Positions 38,420-51,000 of a stretch of DNA of 64,000 nt are shown here, in pieces. The stretch is from Thunnus maccoyii (taxonomy: Eukaryota; Chordata; Actinopteri; Scombriformes; Scombridae). A program made the translations under genes and the position numbers. How positions within the stretch are numbered: position 1 is the first letter of the stretch; every line of letters begins with the position of its first letter. The DNA lies in contig NC_056543.1 in NCBI RefSeq assembly GCF_910596095.1, forward strand, positions 25,740,542 to 25,804,541, in the 5' to 3' direction. The notes below the pieces were generated by a model. That model was not told the origin of the DNA. It searched no databases and saw only the letters and a list, made by a program, of their open reading frames with translations.

Positions 38420-41419
38420 ATGAAGATTGCAGTTGAAGGCTGTTGCCATGGTGAGCTGGACAAGATCTACGAGACCATTGGCTATCTGGAGAAGAAGGAA
38501 GGGGTGAAGGTGGACCTGCTGCTTTGCTGTGGTGACTTCCAAGCAGTGAGAAATGAAGGAGACATGAAGTGCATGGCGGTACCAGCCAAGTACAGAATGA
38601 TGCAGACATTTTACAAGTTAGTATATCTTTGATTTTTCATGTTTAAAAAGTGCAGGATGAGAGTGAGAACATTTAAAACTTTGATATCACTGTCTTTGTT
38701 GCAGGTACTATTCTGGAGAGAAGAAAGCTCCGGTACTGACTATCTTCATCGGTGGGAACCACGAGGCTTCCAATCACCTGCAGGAGCTGCCTTATGGAGG
38801 CTGGGTGGCACCCAACATTTATTACCTGGGTAAGAACCAACAGACAATAGATGCTATTATTCTGTCTACCTGCCTGTTCTGTTGGTTCCCATGCTTGACT
38901 TGACCATATGTCCATAGGTTACGCTGGTGTTGTTCGCTACAAAGGTATAAGAATTGGTGGTTTATCTGGAATCTTCAAATCCCAAGACTACAGAAAGGGT
39001 GAGGTTTTTTTTTTTACCATCTGAATGGATGAAGTTCTACACACTACGCAGTGTATTTACAAGGAACATGTGCTCTTTCAGGTCACCATGAAGTACCTCC
39101 ATACAACCCCGATACTCTGCGAAGCGTATACCACATCCGAAATATCGAGGTGTTCAAACTAAAACAGGTAAATATCATAGATTCAACTTGTTCTCTTGCA
39201 CAGTGCTCAAAAGATTTATTTATCTAAAGAATGCGTATTAATTCATAAATATTTTTTCCACTTAGATCCATATGCCCATAGACATTTTCATGAGCCACGA
39301 CTGGCCTCGTGGAATATACAACTATGGAAGTAAAGGGGAATTGTTGCGAAAGAAGAAGTTTCTGCGTCAGGAAGTGGAGACGAACACACTGGGGAGTCCT
39401 GCTGCTGCAGAGCTTCTAGCCCACCTCCAGCCAAGCTACTGGTTCTCTGCACATCTTCACGTCAAATTCGCAGCCCTTATGCAGCATCCGGTAACTAACT
39501 AGCCGTATTGCTGCTAATGTCAGTGTTGATACATTTTTACATTAATGTACCAATATATTACGCCAACTAAGTGAAATCTTTAATCTTTAGCCTAAAGGTA
39601 ACGCTGCCCCACGTGTAACCAAATTCCTGTCTCTGGATAAATGTCTGCCTCATAGGGAGTTCTTACAGGTGAGAGAACGTTCTGTTGTTGGATATACAAA
39701 GGCCACAGTCTCATTTAAGTTGTAGAGATGAGTGTTTTAAGCAATGAGATATACATTTGTGTTGCAGATCGTGGACATTCCAGAGAGGCCGGGTTCATCT
39801 GAGGGTCTGGAGTATGATCCAGAATGGCTTGCTATTCTTAAGGCCACCAACAGTTTACAGAGGACCACCCCTCACCCATGGAACCCTCCAGAGAATAATG
39901 GGCTGCATGAACGGTACATAGATATTAGTGAAACAAATGCAGGCAGATTAAGTGTTCCATGAGGTGAAAAAGCCATTTAATTTTGTGAAGAGGCGTGTTG
40001 GAGTTTGAGCTTTACAAATTGAGATAAACGTTATCTCGATGAAACAACACACAATCAGCTACAAGCAGTAAAATGTTTGTGACTAAAGCCAATCATGACA
40101 TCATGCCATTTGCACCTACTTTTATAAATCAGGCCTTACAAGTAAAGCAAGCCTGAAACAGTTGAACTTAATGCACCAAGTGAATTGTTACCCACTGGGA
40201 GGGAATCTTACTTACATCAAACTGTTGCCAGTGCCTTGTGCTGTCATGAAGAAATCGTATATTTATATATTCTAAGGCTGTGACTGATGATTATTTTCAT
40301 TATCAATTAATCTGCTAATTATTTTTTGTCAATAAAATAATCACTTATAATCATTTGGTCTAAAATATCTTAGAAAATTACACCAATCACAATTTCCAAA
40401 AGCCCCATGTGACAAGTAGTTTGCTTTGTACAACTAATCGGTTCACCATCATAAAAGACAAGACAAGCTTGAAACAGGTCATGTTCAGGATTGTTTTTTT
40501 TTAAGTTAAAGTCAATTGGCTATCAAAATAATGCAGAATAATTTTCTGTTATTTGAATAAATTGACTAGTTGCTTTCAATTCACTCTCATATTTCTGCAG
40601 CTGTTGGACTAACGTTGTGGTTCATGCTCTCTTGTATGATGTGGATTGTCTATAACCATCAGGTGGGACTTCAGAGCTTCAGAAGAAGCTATGATGCAGG
40701 TGGTAGAGGATCTCAGCGGTGAACTTGCCATTCCAGACAACTTTAGCCGGACTGTACCAGCCTATGACCCCAACAAGCCCCAATACCATGCCACCCCGAG
40801 CTATAACACCAACCCCCAGACGACTGAACTCTGTGCCACTTTTGGTCTCACAGACCTCTATGCCCGGGCCGGGCACAGAGGTGATGAAGTTCAGGGCCGT
40901 GGCGTAGGGGATGAGGAAGATGATGATGATGCAGATAGCGTAGGAAGCGTGGACGAGCCCAGCGAGTACCCGACAGACACTTCAGGATTGTCAAGTTCAT
41001 TTAATCCTGATGAGATCACAATAGAGGATGAGTGGGAGGAAGAGGAGGGTAAGGAAGAGGCTAAGAGCAGGTCTGATTCGAAGGGAGATAAGGTCTCCGC
41101 TTTACCTGTTGTTGAAATCCACACTCCGAGCCGTATGGTCCTGCCCAAACCCAAATCTGATGTCTCACCCACTCACCTGCCCTACCTAATGAACCTCCCA
41201 CCTCCCTCCCACTCTACCCCAGAAGCTACCCGCCCCCACTCTGAGGCAGAGCGGGAAGGACTCTGTGAGGGCAGTGACGAAGATGCCACAGCTGCACGTA
41301 TCTTAAAACGTACCAGCGATGAGACCGGGGATCCTGGCAGTAGGGGCACAGCCCCCAGGATCAAACGCAGGAACCAGGTCATTTACACAACAGTGGAGGA
41401 TGACCAGTGTGAGGATTAG
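38420..41419 (+). CDS. dbr1: Lariat debranching enzyme DBR1
   Basis: Eight coding exons: 38420-38616, 38705-38829, 38918-38998, 39082-39167, 39266-39490, 39591-39668, 39768-39913, 40663-41419. They join in phase to 564 residues (human about 544). The enzyme hydrolyses the 2'-5' phosphodiester bond of intron lariats in the nucleus. The metallophosphoesterase motifs fall at the same residue numbers as in human: C8 and H10 in GCCHGELD, D39 in CCGDFQ, N84-H85 in GGNHEA, H174 in SHDWP, and H226/H228 in SAHLHVKF. The last exon carries an acidic, low-complexity tail ending in a basic segment ([16 protein letters not shown]) conserved with human. The start at 38420 is chosen because it gives [11 protein letters not shown], matching human MRVAVAGCCHG. 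The reading frame extends upstream only through the inferred 5'-leader intron. Confidence 0.98.
39914..40662 (+). other. dbr1: Last dbr1 intron, with a fish interspersed repeat
   Basis: Donor gtacat after 39913 and acceptor atcag before 40663. A degraded repeat copy occupies about 40276-40500. Confidence 0.8.
40276..40500 (+). repeat. Fish interspersed repeat, partial copy 1
   Basis: It contains gactgatgattattttcatt, taatctgctaattatttttt, tcatttggtctaaaatatct and acaatttccaaaagcccc. This is the same order of blocks as the copies at 49515 and 49935. I recognise it as a very common teleost non-coding repeat; the family name is not certain. Confidence 0.75.
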
Positions 41420-41598
41420 GGATCAGGGTGAGACAAGACAAAAGGTGAGGAATCACTCCAAGCCGTTTGTCACAGAGTGTACAATCCTCCATTAGTTTAA
41501 ATCGATGTGTAAAACTTGGTATGGATTTATGTATTTACTGCCTGCCTTTTTTTTATACAGCCACTGACGCACGCTGTACAAAACAGAGGTATGGCTTT

Positions 41599-41604
41599 AA
41601 TAAA
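41599..41604 (+). terminator. dbr1: Polyadenylation signal, dbr1
   Basis: AATAAA 180 bases after the dbr1 stop codon. This would give a short 3' UTR. Confidence 0.6.
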
Positions 41605-42028
41605 AAAGCAGATTATACATGGCAAAAAGTAGTTTCTGGATTCAGTTTCTACAGAAAGGCAGTTATAGCCAGAGAATTGTTGTCTTTGTTAATGTTTATG
41701 GAAATTATCACCTTTTTATATATTTTTATCTGTAAAGGTAAGTTTTAGAAAACAGATATTTCTGAGTTTAATTTTTTTTTTTTTTTTTAGTAAATGTAAT
41801 TTCAAAACAATAGCAATGATAAGAGGATGGAAAATTAAAATATCTTTTTTTTAAAATGAATCGATGACATCATAATTTTTCATTGTACAGCCATTTGACA
41901 CATGCTGAAGAGGAATTAACGATGTGCGGCTGTCAAATGTCTTTTGTTTCTTTTATCCAAGGCATGAGGAAAGTGAGGGGGAAAAAAAAAAGCAATCAGT
42001 ATTCTACACTCAAAGCGCCATTCACAGC

Positions 42029-42034
42029 TTTATT
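42029..42034 (-). terminator. rab5: Candidate distal polyadenylation signal, rab5
   Basis: TTTATT on the plus strand. Others lie closer to the stop (43928, 43731 and near 43204), so alternative polyadenylation is possible. Confidence 0.4.
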
Positions 42035-44265
42035 CAACACTATACATACTCTGGGTGCTGATGTAAAATCAAGTCTTGTTTTTAATGACCTTTTTCGTCT
42101 TAATTACACAGACCACTGAACTTAGTTGTGATCACAGAAGAATGAGCAAGTGAATCTATTTATCGTGAAAAGCGAGCTGATGAACTGTCAATGTCCCTGT
42201 AGGAAGAATAAATCATTATAGCTTTGAAATGAATACTGATTGAAATTAGCATTATCTCATTTCGAGACCCTTCATTAGTTCATCACATATTTATCAGAAT
42301 GTCTAATTGTTAAAATAAGGCTTTCCTGGACACAAATAATTGTTTAAATCAAACAGATTTATAACATTGATTAGAGTCCTTAAACAATCCATTCCCGGGT
42401 CACAAGTGTGCTCTGATAAAATTAACATACACTTTCATTAAAATTCAGACAATACCATAATATATATAACATACAGTGTGTTCGACAAGATCTCTTTACA
42501 TCCATACAAAGAGCCAATACAGTTTAGCCTAATGACACGGTGCCAAGTTATTGGTTTATAGTACAAGCCAATGTCAGGGAAATGGTTTTCCTGCACTTTG
42601 CCTACAACGCACACACTTGATTCACAGAAAAGAAAACTGGGAATAGGCACTTCTGTTTTTTTTTTGTTTTGTTTTGTTTTGTTTTCATCAATTCTTTCCT
42701 CGTTTTCATCAGCCAAGCTTTGGACAGCAACCAAGCACACAACTGTTTTAAGAGCATCATATCAAGTATAATGAATCGGTAAAAGCATTTAAGATCACTA
42801 TGAGTTCATTTTCACCAACAACTTAGCCTCAGGACAAGGAACAGATGAGGGGCACATTAAACACAAGATGGGCAGATGCTCTTCTACATGGCATAGAGGT
42901 GTATTACGAGTCTCACATTTTGTTATCTTCCCGCCTTTCATTCTGTCCTCTTTCATCTATGAAACTGAAAAGGGCAGAGAAGGAGTGTTTAGCAGTTCTA
43001 CAAGGACACTGGCCACCAATATGTCATTTCTCTCAAGCCAGTCTTTCCTCCTGGGCAGAATTATAGATTAGATCCAGTGCTACTTTAGTTTGTTTGAGGA
43101 ATGTGTTCTCTGCTATAAACATGTATTTACTTACAGCTAACAGATTCCTGCAAACATATTATAATATTTTAAGCCATGTGACTAAATACATTCCATATCA
43201 AACCTTTATTGCTGCTGTTAAGAGCTACAACCTGTGCTTCCAACCATCACTGCAAGCACTCAACCAAGGCATTGCAACCGCAAAAATACTTAAAGGACAC
43301 ACAGCAACCTTTCAATAAACAAGCAAGTCTATTGGGGGCTTAGTGTTTGTATCTATGAGAAACTCAATGGTCAATCTTTTATGAACAAACAATCCTATGA
43401 AATCAGAACTTTGAAGGAGTTTAATGAAAATGCCTCACATATTGAGTTTGTGTTTCTGACTGGACAAGTAGAGAAGAGAAGTCAAAACACCGGACAATAA
43501 ATACGCACTATTTGACTGACATTGGGTAAACCGCCATGTGTCTTATCAGATGTGGGCATCGGCACAGAGGGATGTCAGGCAGGATAAGGGATAAGGTACT
43601 ACGGGATCATTCCAGGGCTACGATATGTGTCAATATTCACAGCAGGATTTGATTGATTCAGGAATAAGAAGAGGCAAAGCTCTAACAAAAGGAGATGAAA
43701 GAAGCAGGCGCAACCTAACCATTTGGCTTCTTTATTTTATGTGTCGGCCCTTTTTTTTTTTTTTTTTTCCCTTCCTTTTCTTGGCAACTCGCCAATATGT
43801 GCTGCTCATTTTGTACATGTTACGCAATCAAACGGCTGTGACTAAAATGATGCAAGGCAGAATGACAAAAGAAAATTCACAATTAGTGCTAAATACTACA
43901 AAAGACTTGCCACTGTCCTCCACATTCTTTATTTTCCTTCTCTCCAACTCAGTCTTCACTATACCTCTCCTTTTTGATTTCCAAAAGCAGAATCTCAGTT
44001 CGTGGTCACAAGACACAGATGTGAAACATTGTGTCTTTCTCCTCCATCTCTGTCTGCTCTTTCCTTCCTCTTATGCTCTCCTTTGAATTTCTGTCGCTGA
44101 ATTTCTGTCTGCTCGAACAGGAGGATGAATGGAGGGTGAGGTGGTGAGTGGATAGTGGGTTTCCCCACATCAGGCCCACCCCTGTAAGTTGGTTGAAGGA
44201 GACAGGATGGTTGAAGGGCTGTGGTGGTGTTGATGGTGGAATACTGGTGGGGTAGTTGTTGAGGT

Positions 44266-46437
44266 CTAATTCCCACCACAGCAGGCTCGGGTAGAGTGGG
44301 CATCTGGGTCCTGGAGGTTGACTCCCCGGTGTCGTGCTGCATGTGTAGGATTTTGGGTGTCTGTTTTTGGCATCTTTTTTGCTACATTAAGAAAAAGTAA
44401 GATTTTGTGACATATTAATCTCAGTTTGTATCAAAATAAACATAAGATAGCGCAGCCTTTGCAGATGTATGCCCTATACATACATTCTTCTTGAGGAAAT
44501 ATTGAAAATCCATATTTAGAAATGTCTGGTAATCCCTTCAAGGATTCTTGGATCTGATTTGCATCAAAAATATATTCACTTGTTTACTGGCCCATGGACA
44601 AACATGTGAGCAGGTTTTTGACATATGCTGCTAACTAACAGACAAACAACCAGCACCAAGCACATAACTTTAGTTGGTAGAGATAATGACTCCTATAGAC
44701 TAAATCTCATTTTTGTAAATAAGCCAAGTTTTTGTTGAGAGTAAACAAAGGGACACTCACCAATAGCCAGGAAGAGCTCATTGACGTTCATGGCTGTCTT
44801 AGCAGAAGTCTCCATAAACAGCAGGCCAGTGTCTTCCGCATATGTCTGGGCCTCCTTTACCACACATCACAAACAAATACAAATGTAACATCAGCAGAAA
44901 TTTGAAAGACAGCATACACCAAAAACAGCCTGAAAAATATCTACAAATAGCAGGAACTCTGACGACACTAAACACATATATGAACTGTGACGTGCCTTCT
45001 CTAACAGATAAGGCTTTCTAACAAAATTGCTCTTGAATGCAGATAATGCTGCATTCAAGAGCTTTTCCACCAGTATTTGTATGTAAATATGTTTTAAGCC
45101 CAAGATATAGACATCGCCACTGTTTGATTTAACAGATCCTTGCTTTTTGAAAAATTGTGTGCATCAGCACGGACCTGATTTCCACTCCCACATTTAGCCA
45201 CAGATGAACATACAATAAAAATGCTAAATAAACTGTTTGCATTTGAACACCTCCACCTGGTCCACCAGTTTGTCAATTAAAATAACTGCAAAGGAAAAAC
45301 TGAATTTCATCAAATTGCATCGCTTAAGTCAGCACCAACTTCACCAGCCTCACACATGACTGCAGCTCTTATAGCATCCTTAGTGCCAATAATATTAATT
45401 CATTCAGCAGTAATTACCATCCAACTTCAGAAAGGTGCTCAGTTATGATTTAGTTAAGGCTATTGCCCTCAAACAGGGGTCGGACAGGAGTGTGTTACCT
45501 CATACTCCACTAGTCTCTTCTCTGCCAAGTCAGCCTTGTTCCCGGCCAGGGCAATAACAATGTTAGGACTGGCCTGCCTCTGCAGCTCCTTCACCCAGGC
45601 CTTGGCTCTTTCAAAAGTCTCCTGCACAAACACAACACCAAGGTCATACGAATCACCGACACACATGTAAATACTGAGCGAAAAATGACAGAATGAATAA
45701 TACATACATATCAGTTAGGGGACAAACTGCTCACCTCAGCAAAGAACGTCAGATGTTGTTGACATAAGCTGGGCAGTATATTGCTGTTATATTAATATAG
45801 TAATATCAGATTGTCTGGGATTTTGGTTATCTAATATTGTGATGTAGGTTAAATTACTTCTCTGGCTTTAAAGGCTGTGTTACAGTTAAGTAAAGCAATT
45901 TATTCACTTATTTGACTGTTTTAGTTGAGTGAAATAAACCATGAATGGCTGACAGACACTTCTGTATGCCTCAATAGTGATTCTGCAGAATAATTTGTTT
46001 ATATCATACCGGCTTGGTGATGTCAAAGACCACAATAGCAGCCTGAGCCCCACGGTAGTACATGGGAGCCAGACTATGGTATCGCTCTTGTCCTGCAGTG
46101 TCCCAGATCTCAAACTTCACTGTGGTATCATCTAGACACACTGACTGGGCCAGGAATGCAGCTGGGACATAAAAGGAAATAAGAACAGGTTACCAGGTAC
46201 TCCTAAAACCTTCAACTTCTTCTTTGCTTCACACACACACACACACACTGTTCACATTTTCCAGTCGTCACCTCCAATGGTTGTCTCCTGAAACTCATCA
46301 AATTGTCCCTTGACGAAACGCAGCACCAGGCTGGACTTGCCCACGGCCATGTCGCCCAGCAGCACCAACTTGAACTGGCAGATCTTGGTCTGTGGTAGTG
46401 TGCCGTTGGAGCGGCCACCACTCCCTCTGGAGCTCAT
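44266..46437 (-). CDS. rab5: Ras-related GTPase Rab5 (early endosome)
   Basis: Five coding exons on the minus strand, 5' to 3': 46272-46437, 46010-46161, 45499-45621, 44761-44854, 44266-44381. They join in phase to 216 residues, the Rab5 length. All GTPase motifs are present: P-loop GDMAVGKS (28-35), effector-side TTIG, WDTAGQ with Q80, NKAD (134-137) and TSAK (163-166). It ends in -RACCGGN, where the adjacent cysteines would be geranylgeranylated. Rab5 controls early-endosome fusion and endocytic traffic. Many positions favour RAB5B ([23 protein letters not shown]), but [14 protein letters not shown] is as in RAB5C, so the paralogue is unsettled. P-loop residues DM replace the usual ES, and the C-terminus is CCGGN rather than CCSN. 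The 5' UTR of the start exon runs to an acceptor at about 46588; a non-coding first exon probably ends at 47407 (donor gtaagt). Confidence 0.96.
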
Positions 46438-48093
46438 ACTGACCCGCGTAGGAGACAGCAGGGGGACTGGGCCTCCTCCCTGGGGTGGAGACAGGTACTT
46501 CTGGGGTATCACTCACTTTGCACTGCCTCCAGGAGTGAAGTCAAGTCTCCCTGATGATGTCTTGATCTCTCTTCTCTCCTTGTTTTGTCTGTGTTAAGAA
46601 GTTAAAGGTTTTGTTTTTTTGGTGCAGGGTTATGCCTTACCTCACATATACTTTGTCTCTAAAGATAAAGGTTATATAAGGAAGATGAAGATCTGGCGTG
46701 ACATCAAGGAATATCAAGTCACAGGTCTGTGTTGAAACTGCACTGCTTTGCATTTACCAGGCCTAAATGTCTACTGTGTTTTTAGGCTACTTCATACACA
46801 CTTTAATTTCTTTCTCAAGGCAACAAAAGCCTCTGCCAGCAGATCAATAATGTCTGTAATGCCAGCAGATAATAATGAAGATTGGGATTACAAAGAGGAA
46901 GAGGAGGGGGGTTCTTTACCATGAAACCACAGAATAGCAAGACACAAGTTTGCATTGCCACTGCATTGCTTTATATTTACCAGCCTTGAATGTCGACTGT
47001 GTTCAAGGAATTTGAGCTGAAAATATTGTCCAATTCCCAGCTGGTCTCAAGCTGTGACAGTAGAGTTTAACAGGGACGCTGCGCCTCCTCACAAACAACA
47101 ATGCTGAACATCCATCACTGCAGTAAATTAGTCATTGAAACATCACTCAAACCTCATCGTCATGTTGTGAAGTGACTTGACAGAAGGAAACTGCAATCGC
47201 CCTGCATTCCCGCACTATGTCACAACTGACGTTACTCCCACAGTAATGTTATCAGATCATCAACCCCTTATCGTGCGTTTATGTGCTAACGGGACACCGC
47301 TCCGACCACTCCGGTCGGACGAGACTAAACTGAATTAAAGCTTTATTTTTCGACGCCCAGCTCATAATAAAAGTACTACTTGATCATCTGAATAACGTGG
47401 ACTTACTGAGAGGAAAACATAAAAATATTTACCGTTAAAATTGACGTTTCGGCAGCGCAGGTATCTGAGGCTTTTAGCCTGACTGTTGACAATTTGGCTA
47501 CATCAGCTGGTAACACAAAATGTGAACACTTCCTGTAAACTAGCGCAGGCGCACTGAGTGCCGCATTGTCAAGTCTGTTCCGATCACCCGCATTACCAAC
47601 GGTCACTTTATTGACCAATATTAGTATTACTACCGTTAATACTACTATTACTATATTACTACTGTTAATATAACCACTGTTAATACTACATTACTATATT
47701 AGTTGTTCAGTTTCGACTACATTTGGTCAACGGAACAGAAGATAACATATTTTTAATTACAATGAAAAGTACAAGGAATAATGAACATAACCTAATACTC
47801 CTGTTTTCATACATAGTAGTCACTCTAAACGTGTGAATAATGTGAATGTGCTTCTGAGCTCTTTGGGCCATGACAGAGAGCTTTACTGCTGCGGCCTCCA
47901 GTCCGCATGGGGCGCTGGAGCTCAGGTGGCTGAAGGCACCCGGAAGTCCTCACCAAGTGAAGGACTGTTTGAAATGTTTTCATCAGTGGAGGAATAGTGA
48001 TCAGCCTCTCTATCAACACTCATGTAATACACTTGTATATTATGTACTGGACTGAAACTTACCTGTTAGGTGAAGTGACAGCTCACTGACGTT
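46438..48093. promoter_or_regulatory. Head-to-head 5' leaders and promoters of rab5 (-) and tyw4 (+)
   Basis: The inferred rab5 untranslated exon lies upstream of 47407. Near 47527-47535 the sequence acttcctgt gives an ETS core (aggaag) on the minus strand, and gcgcaggcgca at 47543-47553 resembles an NRF1 site. A second ETS core, ccggaagt, is at 47940-47947 on the side nearer tyw4. Together these fit a TATA-less housekeeping promoter pair. Confidence 0.5.
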
Positions 48094-51000
48094 ATGCCAA
48101 CGACAAACAGAAAGAAGCAGAAGCAGGGGAGAGACACGGCGGTGAGGTTTATTCCTTCATTAAATAAACAGCGAGATAAACCTGACATATAAATCATGTT
48201 TAATCACTTGCTGTGAGCCTACAAATTTGAGGTGTTTAGATGAGAGGGAATTATTGGAAATACTGTTTACTCCTCTACATCTATTTGACAGCCGAAATGA
48301 GTACTTACAAATTAGATAATTAGATTTTATGTTTTATGCAAAGTTTGAGCTTTAATGTAAATTATGATGCATGCCATTCACAGCGACAGTTTTTTCTGCA
48401 ATGCTTTTACATTTGATAATTTAAGTACATAGTGCCAATAATACTACTGTAAATAAGTATAATAACCATTATATAAACCACTTGAAAGTACTTATATCCT
48501 CTTTCTCCTTCATTAAAAATTCCAGAATCTATGAATATGCAAATATTTTTCATTTCATAAGTTTAACTGCTGGACGCAAGATACTCCTCCTCTCCTACTT
48601 CACTGTAAAGTCCATTATCAGTGTTTGTGCACTGGAGGCTTCAAGTTTCCACATCACATTTGTGTAAATTAAATATTGGACCAGAATTAGCCTCCAAACT
48701 AGTTGTGATGTCACAAATCCTGCTCATAGGACCACCCCTAAAGGTTTTTAATGAGCAGAGAGAAACTTTCCACTTTCAGCAGATGAATATGAAAACAGCC
48801 TTCCAGTGTCAAACTCTGCACATCCATCATTCTGCACAGTGAAGCTCAAACATCCAACTGAAGGAGCAAGAAGAAAAAAACATACAATATGTTTGAGTGG
48901 AGGGGGACTTAAGTAACATTTTAAGAAGAGGATTTTTACTTGTAATGGAGTATTTTTACAGTGTGGTATGGCTAATTTTACTTACTGAGTATCTAAATAT
49001 TTACACAAATACTTACACTGGCAAAAAGTAAATGAAACTGGACACAGGGTTGGACATTCAGGCTTATGATGGCTCTGTGTTTTTGTTGCTCTACCCAGGT
49101 ACAAGGAACCAATGACAGCAGTGTGGTGAGCAAGGTCTCTGCTGCAGCACAGGGCTACTTCCAGGATGTCTTCCTCCAACACTTTGTCTCCAAAGTGGCC
49201 AGGAGAGCCCCGCTCATTAACAGGTCAGCAGGAATCTCAGTCTTGTCGTAGGTGCAATCTAAGACAAGAATGCATGGATCTTAGTAATCTAGGACATAAC
49301 CTGCAGTGACAAGTTTGGGATAGGATGTAATAACTCATACAGTGCAGTAGTTATAGTGGCACAATAAGTTGCAGTCATAGAGGGTGATAGTGTGGTCATC
49401 ATCACATTTTATACCATGAAATAATTCGCAGAGTACAATTAAAATTAGGTGAATAAAAAGATACCTAATAATGTGTCCAAAGACTTAGTGTATACATAAC
49501 AAATCAGTAGTTATACAACTAAGGATTATTTTCATTATCAGTAAATCTGCTGATTATTTTCTCAAATAATTGATTTATCGTTTTGTCCATTAAATGTCAG
49601 AAAACCGTGAAATTGCCTGTTATAATTTCTTAGAGCCTAAAGTGATGTCTTCAAGTAACTTGTTTTCTTGATCAGCAGTCAGATATTCAGTTAACTATCA
49701 TGTATTACACAGAAAAGAAGCTGCAACCAGCAAATATTTGGAATTTCTGCTTAAAAAATGAATAACACAATTATTCGATTATCAAAGTGGTTGCATGTTA
49801 ATTTTCTGTCAATTGACTAATCGATTAATTGATTAATTGTTGCATCTCTACAAATCAGTGTCAAGAAATAATGATCAGAGACTAAACAGCAGTAGTGGCG
49901 GGATTCCTAACGATTCATAAATAAGGCATTGAGGGGAGCAATTATTTTATTATTAATTAATCTACTGAAAATTATTTCAATTTATTGATTAATCATTTGG
50001 TGTATAAAATGTCAGACAGTAGTGAAAAATGGCCCTCACAATTTCTCAAAGCCCAAGGCGACATCTTAATATTGCATGTTTAGTCGTACCAGCAGTCCAA
50101 AATCCAAAAATATTCAATTTACAATGATATAGAAGCATATATAGGCTAAGTTACAAGCTAATAATAATTGTAATAATTGATATAGTAATCATTCTGTCTA
50201 TGTACATTCTGTTTGTGTAAGGTCGTGTTTACCCTACATACACACAGATTGTAGAATACAGTGAAGTGACAAATGTGGTATTCACCCATTACACTTTGGA
50301 TAAAAGTATCCATCTAAGGCCTTAGAAAATGTATTTACACTATATAATAGTAACAGTAATAATGTGTTGTACAAATTGAAGCCTTGACTTTAATTACATG
50401 CTTTAGGGGCTACTATGTGCGCTGGAGAGCTGTTGACCACTGTGTTAAGAGGTTTCTACAGATTACTGAAAACTGCCCCGTAAGACAGGCAAGTTAACTG
50501 CTTATTGTCCATCATTATTTTGTATAGAAAGTTTGAAGATATGTGTATTTCATATCCTATTCATCTTTCTTTTCTCGCTTCCTCTGTCATTATGTTTCCC
50601 CTTTTTCTAGATTTTGTCTTTGGGCGCAGGGTTCGACTCTTTGTATTTTCGACTACATGCAGAAGGAGCGCTTGACAGGGCTGTTGTGTTTGAAGTGGAT
50701 TTCCCAGATGTCACTCGGCGTAAGGCCGCCCTGATCACTTCTAATATTACACTGAAGGGGATGCTGGACCCTCAATTACCTTCTCTTACAGGTTAGTCAA
50801 TTCATTTGCACACAGCACACTTTCACTCCAGCTAAAAATCCATGTGTTATATACGTTTTGCTAGATTTCATAACCGTGTGTGTGTGTGTGTGTCTTTAGG
50901 CCCTTTATATATGTCCAGTAGTCATTACTGTCTGTTAGGGGTGGATGTTCGAGAGGAGTCTCAGGTTGAAGAGGCTCTAGGGACGGCTGGGCTGGAGTGG

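Larger units (their letters stand above)
41420..44265. other. Convergent 3' UTRs of dbr1 (+) and rab5 (-)
   Basis: From the dbr1 stop to the rab5 stop no coding sequence is recognised. It is AT-rich with T runs at 41771-41789 and 43750-43768. The rab5 3' UTR may extend to about 42000. Confidence 0.6.
49224..50406 (+). other. lcmt2 (tyw4): Second tyw4 intron, with two interspersed repeat copies
   Basis: Donor gtcagc after 49223 and acceptor ctttag before 50407. It carries two copies of the repeat also seen at 40276. Confidence 0.85.

Noticed and set aside
43625-44086. 153-codon open frame on the plus strand
   Set aside because: It is antisense to the rab5 3' UTR, rich in Phe/Leu from T runs, and matches nothing known.
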